A stretch of 54,242 bases of DNA from Romboutsia timonensis (GCF_900106845.1 NZ_LT629850.1:546736-600977), one strand, 5' to 3'; shown: positions 41,833-51,329, numbered from the stretch's first letter. Numbers and translations are program-made. The notes: generated by a model from the letters alone, not told the origin.

Positions 41833-43248
41833 TTACTCAATCCATATAGGAGCGGTAACTGATATTTTATCATTATTTTGTATAACTTTTATATAATAAA
41901 ATTTATTTTTATTTGATTTTAAAGTAAATTCTAATTTAGCTAAATTTGAATTAAAAGTTTTACTTTTTATTATTTCACCATTATTAGATATAACTTGAAT
42001 TTCATCTATTTTATCATTTTCATCAGAGTCTATTGCACTTATATTGAAGTTTAGTTTTGATGTATTTTTTATCGTAGAACCCATAGGTAAATTATTTATA
42101 CTATAATCAATTTTTATATTTTTATCCTCTGTAGCATATACCCTCATATTTCTAAGAGAATCATATAAAGCATCCTTGTTTAAGTCTGTAGCTAAAATTA
42201 CAGTTCGAAATTCATTTGCAATACCAAAATCAACTCTATGATTATCTTGATTGCAAGTAGGAGCAAGATGCCATCCGTTATCTAATGCCAATTGATACAT
42301 ATCATGAGATCTTATATTTTTAGACATATCCTTACTATATCCATTTCCAACTTCAATAAGAGACATAACATAATCTCCATGATCAGAGTATTTAAAATCA
42401 TTAAATGTACCGAATTTTTTACCAGGATGATTAAATTGACCAATTAAATCATCTTGTTCATACAATAAGTCATAAAATTTTTCTAAGCTCATATTAGGAA
42501 GTTCGGAAGATACAAAGCCATTAGAATTAAATACATTTATATGACCAATAGGATTTTTAACTTTAAATGGATACGTCATTTCAAATCCATTAAGGGCTAT
42601 AAACTTATCTTTGACATTAAATAAATCTCTAGACTTTATTAAATCATTCCACTTTAAGCTAGGTGAAGCATCATTAATAGTACAGTCTAAATGATTATCA
42701 AGCAAATTAGAATGTTCTGTGATAGCAAAAAAGTCTAATTTAGCTTTATCTCTAGCCAAATAATATGCATCATTATAACTACCATGGCCATCACTTGCAC
42801 TAGTATGAGAGTGTATTAATCCTCTATAATGGTTGTATATAGGTGTTCCAACTGTAAAATACCATTCATATTTACTTTTATTCTTTAATATATCAGATAC
42901 TTCAAGTTGTATTATTTGGCTTCCTCTTTTAAATTTGTTTTCTGGTAAATAATATACATAACTATCAGTAATAGTACACTGTTTTGTAACATCTTTATAG
43001 TTTACAAATAATTTTACTGATGAAGTATCTATACCACTTTCATCTTTATAATTTATTTTTATGTCTGGTTTTGCTACGATAAATTGTTCACATCTATCAG
43101 GAGATAAACTACTAATAACAGGTCCTTCATTATCTGAATTAATATAACTTACAGTAGTATCATTTGTTGATATACTATCTAAATAGTGAAAGCTAAAATA
43201 AAATAATAAAATAAAGAATAAACTAATTGTTAATCTTTTTAATCTCAT
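41833..43248 (-). CDS. Exported PHP-domain metallohydrolase (CehA/McbA-like)
   Basis: 471 residues. A signal anchor (about 5-22) is followed by an Ig-like domain (40-135), then the PHP domain: YRGLIHSHTSASDGHGS (metal His pair), FFAITEHSNLLDN (His), GQFNHPGKKFGT, and LAPTCNQDNHRVDFG. A beta-rich C-terminal domain (390-471) completes it. PHP enzymes are multi-metal phosphoesterases or related hydrolases, and CehA/McbA forms act on esters or phosphodiesters. Its location suggests a cell-surface or extracellular substrate. It follows the phospholipase-like gene by 30 bp in the same operon. Confidence 0.88.
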   Translation of the reverse strand: MRLKRLTISLFFILLFYFSFHYLDSISTNDTTVSYINSDNEGPVISSLSPDRCEQFIVAKPDIKINYKDESGIDTSSVKLFVNYKDVTKQCTITDSYVYYLPENKFKRGSQIIQLEVSDILKNKSKYEWYFTVGTPIYNHYRGLIHSHTSASDGHGSYNDAYYLARDKAKLDFFAITEHSNLLDNHLDCTINDASPSLKWNDLIKSRDLFNVKDKFIALNGFEMTYPFKVKNPIGHINVFNSNGFVSSELPNMSLEKFYDLLYEQDDLIGQFNHPGKKFGTFNDFKYSDHGDYVMSLIEVGNGYSKDMSKNIRSHDMYQLALDNGWHLAPTCNQDNHRVDFGIANEFRTVILATDLNKDALYDSLRNMRVYATEDKNIKIDYSINNLPMGSTIKNTSKLNFNISAIDSDENDKIDEIQVISNNGEIIKSKTFNSNLAKLEFTLKSNKNKFYYIKVIQNNDKISVTAPIWIE

Positions 43249-43278
43249 TCTTATCAGTCCTTTTTATATATTACGTGA

Positions 43279-44268
43279 TTATAAATTAATGTTATATTGT
43301 GTACTAAAGTCTTGATTAGTTATATATGATTTGCTTTCTATTTTATTTAGTATGTCCACCATTTTTTTATTATTGTGTATATATTGATAGAATATATTTA
43401 CAATTTCTTGATATAAGTGTTCACTATCATAATAAATATTTATTAAAGATTCATTATGTTCTTCTTTAGAAAATGGGTCTATCCAAGGAGATTTTTTTTC
43501 ATTTAATAAATCGTTAATACAGTGAGTATGTTTAGAATAAATCTTATTTTCTATATATCCAGTTTTACACAACAAATTTTTGATAAATAAATATAACTTA
43601 GAATAAATACTATTAGAGTAAATAAGTCTAATTTGAGTTTGTTTAAATGTAGATAAGGACTTATTTATATCATTATAAGACACACTTTTATTAAACACAG
43701 ATTTTAATAAAAAGTTATACATATCGCATAGTATCAGCATTTCACTATTAGATAAATTTATATTTATACTTTTTATAAAATCCTTAGGTATAGAATTTCT
43801 TAATTTATAAAGGAGTAAAGAGTCTATATGAGTTTCTATGCTTTTATGTAAGGAAGTATTAGATTTTAGTTTATATTGATTTTTTAAATTTAATTGTAAA
43901 TAAAATATATAAGGATGCATAGATCTATCTAATATATAATGAGATAAAAATCCGCAAAAATATGATATAGAAATATCAGTAAATTTATCTTGATTAAATA
44001 TACATTTTATATAGGGATTGTTTACAGAATAATTTATCATTTCTTCAAAAAATAAATTTATATTTTTATTGTGGATTAAGTTACTAATGTTTGCTAGATT
44101 TTTAGAGAATATATTAGGAACATTATTGCAATATTCAAAAAAATTTGGACCACAACTTCCTAATAAATATATATTAATATTTTTAGATAATATATTTTTT
44201 AAATTATTATTATCTAATTTGTCAAAACAATCTTTTGCGAAAATATAATGAGTTATACATCCAGGCAT
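43279..44268 (-). CDS. Zinc-dependent phospholipase C-like protein (329 aa)
   Basis: N-terminal MPGCITHYIFAKDCF with the conserved first His, LLGSCGPNFFEYCN, and GFLSHYILDRSMHPYI with the His-x3-Asp-type metal cluster mark the zinc phospholipase C-like family. The remainder is helical and Asn/Lys/Ile-rich, with a lineage-specific look. No signal peptide, so it is probably cytoplasmic. The PHP hydrolase follows after 30 bp, suggesting linked phosphoester metabolism (inference). It is a longer paralogue of 33299-33886. TGGAGG precedes the ATG. Confidence 0.82.
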   Translation of the reverse strand: MPGCITHYIFAKDCFDKLDNNNLKNILSKNINIYLLGSCGPNFFEYCNNVPNIFSKNLANISNLIHNKNINLFFEEMINYSVNNPYIKCIFNQDKFTDISISYFCGFLSHYILDRSMHPYIFYLQLNLKNQYKLKSNTSLHKSIETHIDSLLLYKLRNSIPKDFIKSININLSNSEMLILCDMYNFLLKSVFNKSVSYNDINKSLSTFKQTQIRLIYSNSIYSKLYLFIKNLLCKTGYIENKIYSKHTHCINDLLNEKKSPWIDPFSKEEHNESLINIYYDSEHLYQEIVNIFYQYIHNNKKMVDILNKIESKSYITNQDFSTQYNINL

Positions 44269-44394
44269 TTTATTACCTCCATTATTAAAAATATCTTATT
44301 TATAATGTGTATTTTTCTAATATACATACATGAAATAATAGGGTACCTTAATATAATTTACTAAGAGATGAAAATTTATCTAAGTAGGTGTTAT

Positions 44395-44895
44395 ATGAGG
44401 GTAGAAGTTATCGATATGGAGCAAACAAAAAATGAAGCTAAAAAGTATATATTAAAGAAAATACCTTTAGTAAGCAAAGTATTTCAATTTAATAGTGTTA
44501 TAGGAGATATAAAATTAGAATATATAGAGTTTAAAGTATTGATATATGAGGTCATAAGTAAGAAAAAAAATAATAAAATATTTAGAAATGAAACTAAAAA
44601 AGAAACTATAACAATGTTAGTTAATACTTACAATGGTCATAGTGAATCTATAGATAAAATTCCTAACACTTTAAATAAATATATTTCTAAATCTTGTATA
44701 AGAGAAAGCAAAATAAATGAAGATGATTTAGTTAATGTTGTAAAGAAAGAAATAATAGCTCGGCTAACTGATAGATTAAGGTATGATAGTATTGATAAAG
44801 TCAGTATACAAATTAATATAGTAGATATTAAGAGTATATATAAGCCTTACTGGATAGCTGATTTTAGAGGGCGAAATATATTTATAGATCCTTAA
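44395..44895 (+). CDS. Hypothetical protein, unknown function
   Basis: About 166 residues from ATG 44395, which follows AGTAGGTG; the longer frame from 44368 has no better site. Soluble, basic, alpha/beta, with a C-terminal stretch PYWIADFRGRNIFIDP that looks conserved in character. No recognised motif, signal or membrane segment. It converges on pdaA with a shared terminator. Confidence 0.6.
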   Translation: MRVEVIDMEQTKNEAKKYILKKIPLVSKVFQFNSVIGDIKLEYIEFKVLIYEVISKKKNNKIFRNETKKETITMLVNTYNGHSESIDKIPNTLNKYISKSCIRESKINEDDLVNVVKKEIIARLTDRLRYDSIDKVSIQINIVDIKSIYKPYWIADFRGRNIFIDP

Positions 44896-44928
44896 AAAGG
44901 ATGCCTCATAATATGAGGTATCCTTTTT
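44894..44928. terminator. Bidirectional terminator
   Basis: AAAAAGGATGCCTCAT pairs with ATGAGGTATCCTTTTT (one mismatch), between the hypothetical gene and pdaA. T-run on both strands. Confidence 0.88.
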
Positions 44929-44938
44929 AAGATGAAAT

Positions 44939-45778
44939 CTAATTTTTATCTTTATTTTTAGTTAAGTAATCTAATGTTTTTAAAGAATAGCCTTCTTCTT
45001 TCCAATGAGTTATAACTTCATCTAATATTTCAGTGTTAGTTTTTGAGTTTGGATGAAGTAAAACTATCGCACCGGGATGAGTTCTTGTATATATTTTATC
45101 CTTTGCATATTCATGGGTTGGTTGCTTATCGTTATACCAATCTACATACGCAAAACTCCAAAATATAGAACTATATCCTAAGTCTTGAGTATACTTTAAG
45201 GACTGTTCGCTAAATTTACCCATAGGAGGTCTAAAGTATTTAGGCATATCTTTACCAATTAACTCCTTATACGCATCTTCTACACCAGTGATTTCTGATT
45301 TAAATTTTTCAAAATCAGTAATTTGAGCCATAGATAAGTGATTTTTAGAATGATTACAAACTAAATGACCTTCATTTACCATTCTCTTTACTAGTTCAGG
45401 ATTATTTCTTATATAACTTTCAACTACGAAAAAATGAGCTTTAACATTATGCTTTTTTAAGGTATCTAATATACTTTCAGTTGTTCCGTTTTCATATCCT
45501 GCATCAAATGTAAGATATATTACCTTTTCATTTGGATCTCCAACATAATATGAGTTATATTTACTGAAGAAAGAAGCTTCTTTTATAGGTTCTGGTTGTT
45601 TTCCATCATTTCTTGGATTAAAATACCAGTTATATTCATAAGTAGCTGATTGTGGATCTGAAATCCTAGCTTTAGATTTATTTAATAGATATAAATTACC
45701 GCTAACTGCTACTGCACATATGATTGCAAATAAGCCTATAAAAAGATAACGTTTAGAGCTAGAGTTTTTGATTTTCAT
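44939..45778 (-). CDS. pdaA: Polysaccharide deacetylase, PdaA-like (muramic delta-lactam formation)
   Basis: About 279 residues from ATG 45778, after AGAGGTGA. A signal anchor (10-28) is followed by a NodB domain: motif 1 TFDAGYENG (catalytic base and metal Asp), motif 2 HSKNHLSM (two metal His), motif 3 RPPMGKFSEQS, motif 4 SFAYVDW and motif 5 VLLHPNSK. TFDAGYENG and the W-Y-F-NPR N-terminal region are characteristic of PdaA, which deacetylates N-acetylmuramic acid as a step to the muramic lactam that germination enzymes recognise in spore cortex. A lipoprotein gene lies 37 bp upstream in the same operon. Confidence 0.88.
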   Translation of the reverse strand: MKIKNSSSKRYLFIGLFAIICAVAVSGNLYLLNKSKARISDPQSATYEYNWYFNPRNDGKQPEPIKEASFFSKYNSYYVGDPNEKVIYLTFDAGYENGTTESILDTLKKHNVKAHFFVVESYIRNNPELVKRMVNEGHLVCNHSKNHLSMAQITDFEKFKSEITGVEDAYKELIGKDMPKYFRPPMGKFSEQSLKYTQDLGYSSIFWSFAYVDWYNDKQPTHEYAKDKIYTRTHPGAIVLLHPNSKTNTEILDEVITHWKEEGYSLKTLDYLTKNKDKN

Positions 45779-45815
45779 AAGAATCACCTCTTTATAAGTT
45801 TAAAGTACAAAACTA

Positions 45816-46661
45816 TTACTTATTAAATACATCATTTATTAATTTATAAAAAAATTGTTTATCAGCTATTTGAATAGATTGAATTTTATCATCTTTAGTA
45901 TATAAAACTACAGCTGATTTATAGTAATTAGCTAAGTCATTTCCATTAGTTTTGTTTGTGGAGCTAATATTATTATTTAAAGGATTTACAAGACCTAACT
46001 TAGCATCTTCATTAGAGCTATAGTTAGGATGTTTGTATTGGTCCTTATGAATTACATCGTGATTAACAAGTGGATAAAAATAAAGTGTATCAGATTCATT
46101 TATAGTAGATGCAACAAAGTTAGCAGACTTTAATTTATAGGTATTATTAAAATTAGATATTGGTTTTCCTACAAATTCTTTTTTTGCATTATCTATTGAA
46201 AAATCATTATAGCAGATAGCTCCACGATTTTTAAAGAAGCTTACTTTATAATCAGCATTAGATATATTTGAAGCTGAAATAACATTATCTAAATTATCTA
46301 TTTTATATGGACCATAAAGGGCATCTTTAACAACACCATCTTCATAATATATATGAAGATAAGAATCGCTAGACTGGTTATCATTATAAGAAGCTAATAA
46401 AGACACATCTTCTTTTAAATCTTCAATTGAAATAGAATTAATGTTTTTACTTTTTAACTTATCTGCATCTATGTAATAAGTTGCATAATAAGGACTTCCT
46501 AATGATTTTTCTACATCTGCAGCATTGGCATTTATTAATTTATCAATATTTAATGAGGATTGATGTATTACTTTATCTGAAGAGGGTTGATTGTAATTCA
46601 TAGTACATCCAACTATTGATAAAGAAATAAGAACTGGTATAAACAGTATAGACTTTTTCAT
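45816..46661 (-). CDS. Putative lipoprotein in operon with pdaA, unknown function
   Basis: 281 residues. ATG 46661 follows AAAGGAG and starts a clean lipoprotein signal: MKKSILFIPVLISLSIVGC, the Cys being the lipidation site. The extra 55 residues upstream in frame lack a ribosome binding site and signal. The mature part is Ser/Asn/Tyr/Lys-rich with a segment (NAADVEKSLGSPYYATYYID) reminiscent of small outer-surface lipoprotein folds; no family is recognised. Operon position suggests a role in spore wall or cell envelope alongside PdaA (inference). Confidence 0.75.
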   Translation of the reverse strand: MKKSILFIPVLISLSIVGCTMNYNQPSSDKVIHQSSLNIDKLINANAADVEKSLGSPYYATYYIDADKLKSKNINSISIEDLKEDVSLLASYNDNQSSDSYLHIYYEDGVVKDALYGPYKIDNLDNVISASNISNADYKVSFFKNRGAICYNDFSIDNAKKEFVGKPISNFNNTYKLKSANFVASTINESDTLYFYPLVNHDVIHKDQYKHPNYSSNEDAKLGLVNPLNNNISSTNKTNGNDLANYYKSAVVLYTKDDKIQSIQIADKQFFYKLINDVFNK

Positions 46662-46763
46662 AATTAAATAGATCTCCTTTCTATATATTTTATATTTAGT
46701 ATTTAGAATATAAAAAAAAATATACGTATGAATGAAAGGTCTTATTAAATATTGTAAGTTAGT

Positions 46764-46799
46764 AAAAAAAGACATTGCAATCAAGCAATGTCTTTTTTT
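46764..46799 (-). terminator. Terminator of the NhaC/LysW gene
   Basis: AAAAAAAGACATTGC (46764-46778) pairs with GCAATGTCTTTTTTT (46785-46799) around AATCAA, just after the minus-strand stop codon. Confidence 0.88.
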
Positions 46800-48219
46800 A
46801 TACAACAATCTCAGCATTTTCATCATCTTTAATTTTTTCTATAGTTATTCCAGTTGCACCATATATTAATGAAATTATTGGGCAAAGTAAGTTGAAAAAT
46901 GCAAATGGTAAAAATGCGAAACATCCTACACCAAGAGTAGCAGACATATATGCACCACATGTATTCCATGGAATAAGTGAAGAAGTTATAGTTGCACTAT
47001 CTTCTAAAGCTCTAGATAAGTTTTTAGCATCTAAACCTTGCTTTTTAAATGCATCTTTATACATACTACCTGGAATAACTATAGCTAAATATTGGTCAGC
47101 TACAGCTAAATTAGTTCCTATAGCTGTAAATATTGTTGCAAATATAAGTCCAAAAGTTCCTTTTGCAAACTTTAATATGAACTTAGCTAATGCCTCAAGC
47201 ATACCTGTTTTTTCTAATATACCACCTGTAGTTAAAGCACAAATCATAAGTGATACTGTAGATAACATACTATCAAGTCCACCACGAGTTAAAAGTGCAT
47301 CTACAAATTCCATTCCAGTAGAAGAAACATATCCATCTTTTGCAACTATAAATACATCAGCTAATGAAGCTCCTTGGAATACGATAGCAACAAAAGCTCC
47401 CAATAAAACACCTATTATAAGTCCTGGTATAGCTGGAACTTTTAAGATAACTAAAGCAATAACTAAAACAGGTACTAAAAGAAGTAATGGTGATAATGTA
47501 TTATAATTACTCATTAATGCATTTTGTATTTGTACTATTTGACTATTATCTATATTAGAACCTGCGTATTTAAATCCGATTATACCGTAAAGTACTAATG
47601 ATATAACAAGGGCAGGTGTAGTAGTATATAACATATGTTTAATATGATCAAATAGATTAGTTCCAGCCATAGCAGGAGCTAAATTTGTAGTATCCGATAA
47701 AGGAGACATTTTATCTCCAAAGTAAGCTCCAGATATAATAGCACCAGCTATTATAGGCGATGGAATGTTTAAAGCACTACCTATACCTAAAAGAGCTATA
47801 CCTATAGTTCCAGCAGTAGTCCAAGATGAACCTGTAGCAACTGATACTATAGCACAGATTATAGTTGTTGCAACTAAGAATATACTAGGTGATAAAATAT
47901 TAAGACCATAATATATCATACTAGGAACGATTCCTGATATAATCCAAGTACCTATTAAAACACCAACAATTAATAGGATAAGAATTGATGGCATTGTTGT
48001 ATTTATTGTAGATAATATACCTTCCTCTAATTCTTTCCATGTAAAACCTAATTTAAATATAGCAATACCTGCAGTGAATATTCCACCTACTAAAAGTGGT
48101 ATATGAGCGGAAATTTCATATTCCTTTAAAAATACTAATGACGTAACAAGTACTGTTACTAAAAAACCTAAACATAAAAGTGCATCAAACAAAGATGCTT
48201 GTTTTCTTTCTTTTTTCAT
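46798..48219 (-). CDS. lysW: NhaC-family transporter, probable lysine transporter (LysW-like)
   Basis: 473 residues with about twelve membrane segments. NhaC-type motifs include ATGSSWTTAGTIGIALLGIG, GAIISGAYFGDKMSPLSDTT (the charged pocket), ALTTGGILEKTGML and SLIPWNTCGAYMSATLGV. NhaC proteins are named as Na/H antiporters, but members placed under lysine riboswitches were proposed in comparative genomics to be lysine transporters (LysW). The riboswitch at 48277-48525 supports that here; substrate is inference. GGAGGAG lies before the ATG. Confidence 0.9.
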   Translation of the reverse strand: MKKERKQASLFDALLCLGFLVTVLVTSLVFLKEYEISAHIPLLVGGIFTAGIAIFKLGFTWKELEEGILSTINTTMPSILILLIVGVLIGTWIISGIVPSMIYYGLNILSPSIFLVATTIICAIVSVATGSSWTTAGTIGIALLGIGSALNIPSPIIAGAIISGAYFGDKMSPLSDTTNLAPAMAGTNLFDHIKHMLYTTTPALVISLVLYGIIGFKYAGSNIDNSQIVQIQNALMSNYNTLSPLLLLVPVLVIALVILKVPAIPGLIIGVLLGAFVAIVFQGASLADVFIVAKDGYVSSTGMEFVDALLTRGGLDSMLSTVSLMICALTTGGILEKTGMLEALAKFILKFAKGTFGLIFATIFTAIGTNLAVADQYLAIVIPGSMYKDAFKKQGLDAKNLSRALEDSATITSSLIPWNTCGAYMSATLGVGCFAFLPFAFFNLLCPIISLIYGATGITIEKIKDDENAEIVV

Positions 48220-48276
48220 TTCAATCTCCTCCTGTATATATTTCGAATATAACCAGTTGATAAGAAAATAGGGATT

Positions 48277-48525
48277 AAAAAAAGCCTAGGATAGACGTAT
48301 CCTAGACTTAAGTATCAAAAAAATATTAAAAATATAGTTTTAATTTACTTAATCTAAAGATAGCCCTCCACAAATTAATGTGACAGTGTTATATATATTT
48401 TATATAACCCCAACATATAAGCTTAAAGCATCACTTATACATTTCGGCACTATTACCTTTCACTTTGCTTCATCGTGCTTAGCTCTACAAAATTACTGAT
48501 TAATAGTGCAACCTCTATCATTTAG
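48277..48525 (-). promoter_or_regulatory. Lysine riboswitch (L box) with terminator
   Basis: Read on the minus strand, P1 is formed by CTAAATGATAG (48525-48515) and CTATCTTTAG (48363-48354). Core signatures are GATAGAGGTTGCAC, GATGAAGCAAAGTGAAAGG, AGTGCCGAA, TTGGGGTTA, CTGTCA and TGGAGGGCTATC. Downstream, GTCTAGGATA and TATCCTAGGC form a terminator stem followed by a T-run (48308-48277). Lysine binding would stop transcription before the NhaC/LysW gene. High confidence from the core motifs. Confidence 0.93.
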
Positions 48526-48713
48526 GTATATTCGATATTTACTTATAAATTATTATAGCATAAATATTTATATATAGAAAGTATAAATTTAATAAAAATT
48601 TTAGACTATATAAAATAAACTTTAAAAAATTATATTAATAATATAGAATTATTGTAGAGTAGAAACTTTTTTATATATGTTATAAAGAAACTAAACTAAT
48701 AGGAGTGATTAAT

Positions 48714-49310
48714 TTGAGTAAGAAGAAATTTTATGCTGTAAAAAAAGGATATAAAGTAGGCGTATATAATACATGGGATGAATGTAAAAAACAGGTTAAT
48801 GGTTTTTCTGGGGCTGAATATAAAAGCTTCCAAACATTAGATGAAGCATATGAATATATGGGTGTTAAAAAAGATGTTAAAGTAGAAAATGGAGATTTTG
48901 TTAAAGCTTATGTAGATGGAAGTTATGAACATGCAATAAGAGAATATGGGTCAGGCGTGGTTATATTAAGAAATGATATAGTAGAAAAAACATATAGTAT
49001 AAAAGGAAATGAAGAGTCGTTAGTGGGTATGAGAAATGTAGCCGGAGAAATAGAAGCATCAAAAATGGCCATGAAATATTGTATAGATAATAATATAAGA
49101 TATTTAAAATTATACTTTGACTATGAAGGAATAGAAAAGTGGTGTGTTGGTGTATGGAAAGCTAATAAAGAAGGGACTATAGAATATAAGAAGTTTTATG
49201 ATAGTATAAAGGATAAATTACATGTAGAGTTTATAAAGGTTAAAGCTCATAGTGGTGATAGATATAATGAAGAGGCAGATAAGCTTGCAAAAGCTGCTAT
49301 AGGAATATAA
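48714..49310 (+). CDS. Ribonuclease HI with N-terminal viroplasmin-type domain
   Basis: About 198 residues from TTG 48714, eight bases after TAGGAG. Residues 1-50 are the caulimovirus-VI/RNase H1 N-terminal domain (KKFYAVKKGYKVGVYNTWDE) that grips RNA-DNA hybrids. Residues 60-198 are the RNase H fold: KAYVDGSYE (first Asp), GEIEASKMA (Glu), LYFDYEGIEKW (Asp) and KVKAHSGDRYNEEADKLA (final Asp region). It degrades RNA in hybrids. Monocistronic with its own terminator. Confidence 0.93.
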   Translation: MSKKKFYAVKKGYKVGVYNTWDECKKQVNGFSGAEYKSFQTLDEAYEYMGVKKDVKVENGDFVKAYVDGSYEHAIREYGSGVVILRNDIVEKTYSIKGNEESLVGMRNVAGEIEASKMAMKYCIDNNIRYLKLYFDYEGIEKWCVGVWKANKEGTIEYKKFYDSIKDKLHVEFIKVKAHSGDRYNEEADKLAKAAIGI

Positions 49311-49340
49311 AAAGTCTTGCAAATTAAGCAAGACTTTTTT
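49310..49340 (+). terminator. Terminator after the RNase H gene
   Basis: AAAAGTCTTGC pairs with GCAAGACTTTT around AAATTAA, with a T-run. Confidence 0.85.
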
Positions 49341-49369
49341 ATTTTGTTATACTAAATTATTGAAGTTGA

Positions 49370-51136
49370 TTAGAATTGGCCAAATACTTGCTCTAATTCA
49401 CTTTTTAATGCGTCAGGATCATAAATACTTTGATTCATATATTTTGCTAAAATATTTGCTTGGTCATAAGTTGATGTCCAAGCAAATATTCCACCAAGAC
49501 AGTTTCTAAGAACATATTGTCCTTTTAAGAAAATAGATAGTGCATTATCATAGGACATTGCAAATTTACCATCTTTTACAAGGTAAGGGACTTGAGCTTG
49601 TTTATCAAAGGCTATTTCATATCCATTTTTATTTATATAATCTTTTCTAAGATCATCATAAGATTTAGTTACAGTAGCACCTAAGCGACCATAAAAAGGT
49701 ACTCCAAGTAATATTTTTTCTGATGGCATACCAGCCTCAATAAGATTATTTACCATATCATCAACGCTGTATCCAGGTAATGAAAGATCTGATGGATACA
49801 GATTAGCTTGATGTTTTCTAGCATTTTCACCTGTTTCTCCTGCTGTAAAGTCATAACTCATAAGGTTAAAGTAGGTTATAAGTGGAGCTATTTTATTTAT
49901 CTCAGCACTATTTCTTATATAAGCACTATCACCAGTACCTGCAACGCTTAACCAAGCATCATCTCCTAGTACGTCTCTTAATGCAGTAATCAATAAAGTG
50001 AAATTTTCCCTATCTTGAGGGCTTGATTTTATACCAGCTGCACTGCTTCCTGGATATTCCCAGTCTATGTCTATACCATCTAAACCATATTGATTCATAA
50101 GTTTTTTAGCTTCTCTAGCAAAATTATATCTAGAAGCTGGAGTTGCAGCTGCATCAGAGAAACCTTCTGTTCCCCAACCACCTATAGCTGCTATTACTTG
50201 TAGTGCTGGTTTTTCTAATTTTAATTGTACTAGCTGTCTTAAGAACCTAGGTGTAGGAACGTATAAAGTACCATCAGGGTTTATTTCAACAAAAGCATAA
50301 ATTACAGCATCCAAAAGTTGAGCATCAACATTTTCTGGATTTCCTAATACATATTCCATAACTATAGGGTTAACATTAGGACAGTAGTCAATAGTTACAG
50401 GCTGAAATTTTGGATTGGTAATTTCAGGTCTAGAATTTTTAGAACTAGGTGTCTTAATTTTAGATTTACTTGAATCTTTTTTACAGTTTTTATCTGGAAC
50501 AAAACAAAGATACCAATCCATACAAGAATAATCAGAATTAGCGTTGCTACATTTTTTAACTTTATTTTTTAATTCTTTATAAGTTTTTGGATATGGTAGT
50601 ATAACTGGCATTCCAGGAAACCAATTTGCAGGTGTTACAACATTATCTCTATCGCTAGTCTGTAAAGCTTCTATTATTCTTAATATTTCAGGTATATTTC
50701 TACCTGTAGTTAAAGGATAATAAAGAATTGTTCTTAATATTTGTTTATCATCTATAATAAACACAGATCTTACTGTAGAAGTATTACTCATAGGTTCTGA
50801 TATCATTCCATAAAGTTTTGCTATAGACATATCTCTATCTTCTATTATAGGAAAAGGAATTTCCATTCCTGTAAATTGGAATATATTATATATCCACGCA
50901 AGATGAGAACTATTACTATCAACACTAAGTCCTATAATTTCTGTATTTCTTTTTTTAAACTCATCATAATATTTAGTAAAACATAAAAATTCTGTTGTAC
51001 ATACTGGTGTAAAGTCGCCAGGATGAGAAAATAATACAACCCACTTACCTATATAATCAGATAGTTTTATAGGTCCGCTAGTTGTGTTAGCCTTAAAGTC
51101 CGGAGCTTTTGACCCTAAACTAGGAAGATTTGCCAC
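49370..51136 (-). CDS. cotE: CotE-like bifunctional spore coat protein: peroxiredoxin plus chitinase
   Basis: 588 residues from GTG 51136 (the GTG at 51145 is part of the GGGGTGA site). Residues 1-200 are a 1-Cys (Prx6-type) peroxiredoxin with HPGDFTPVCTTEF (peroxidatic Cys46). Residues 200-240 are a Cys/Lys/Ser linker (CMDWYLCFVPDKNC). Residues 245-588 are a GH18 chitinase with DGIDIDWEYPG (catalytic Glu) and FNLMSYDF. This fusion is the hallmark of C. difficile CotE, a coat protein combining peroxide removal and chitin/mucin-related hydrolysis; CotE there is longer (about 710 residues), so linker or tail is shorter here. Confidence 0.93.
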   Translation of the reverse strand: MANLPSLGSKAPDFKANTTSGPIKLSDYIGKWVVLFSHPGDFTPVCTTEFLCFTKYYDEFKKRNTEIIGLSVDSNSSHLAWIYNIFQFTGMEIPFPIIEDRDMSIAKLYGMISEPMSNTSTVRSVFIIDDKQILRTILYYPLTTGRNIPEILRIIEALQTSDRDNVVTPANWFPGMPVILPYPKTYKELKNKVKKCSNANSDYSCMDWYLCFVPDKNCKKDSSKSKIKTPSSKNSRPEITNPKFQPVTIDYCPNVNPIVMEYVLGNPENVDAQLLDAVIYAFVEINPDGTLYVPTPRFLRQLVQLKLEKPALQVIAAIGGWGTEGFSDAAATPASRYNFAREAKKLMNQYGLDGIDIDWEYPGSSAAGIKSSPQDRENFTLLITALRDVLGDDAWLSVAGTGDSAYIRNSAEINKIAPLITYFNLMSYDFTAGETGENARKHQANLYPSDLSLPGYSVDDMVNNLIEAGMPSEKILLGVPFYGRLGATVTKSYDDLRKDYINKNGYEIAFDKQAQVPYLVKDGKFAMSYDNALSIFLKGQYVLRNCLGGIFAWTSTYDQANILAKYMNQSIYDPDALKSELEQVFGQF

Positions 51137-51329
51137 ATAAATCACCCCTTATATAAAATTTATCTATTTTTATTGTATTAATAATAAAGGGGGATTGTTA
51201 CTCAATGAAATAATCACATTTCAAGATTGTTTTACCAAAAAAACAATAGTAATTGAAATATTTAACTAAATTTGATATATTTAATAATATAATCAATGTA
51301 AATAATTGTTGGTATATGAGGTGAAGAAT

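Noticed and set aside
46775-47506. 243-codon open frame on the + strand
   Set aside because: It lies fully antisense to the NhaC/LysW gene, lacks a ribosome binding site and its protein is a reverse reading of membrane-helix codons.
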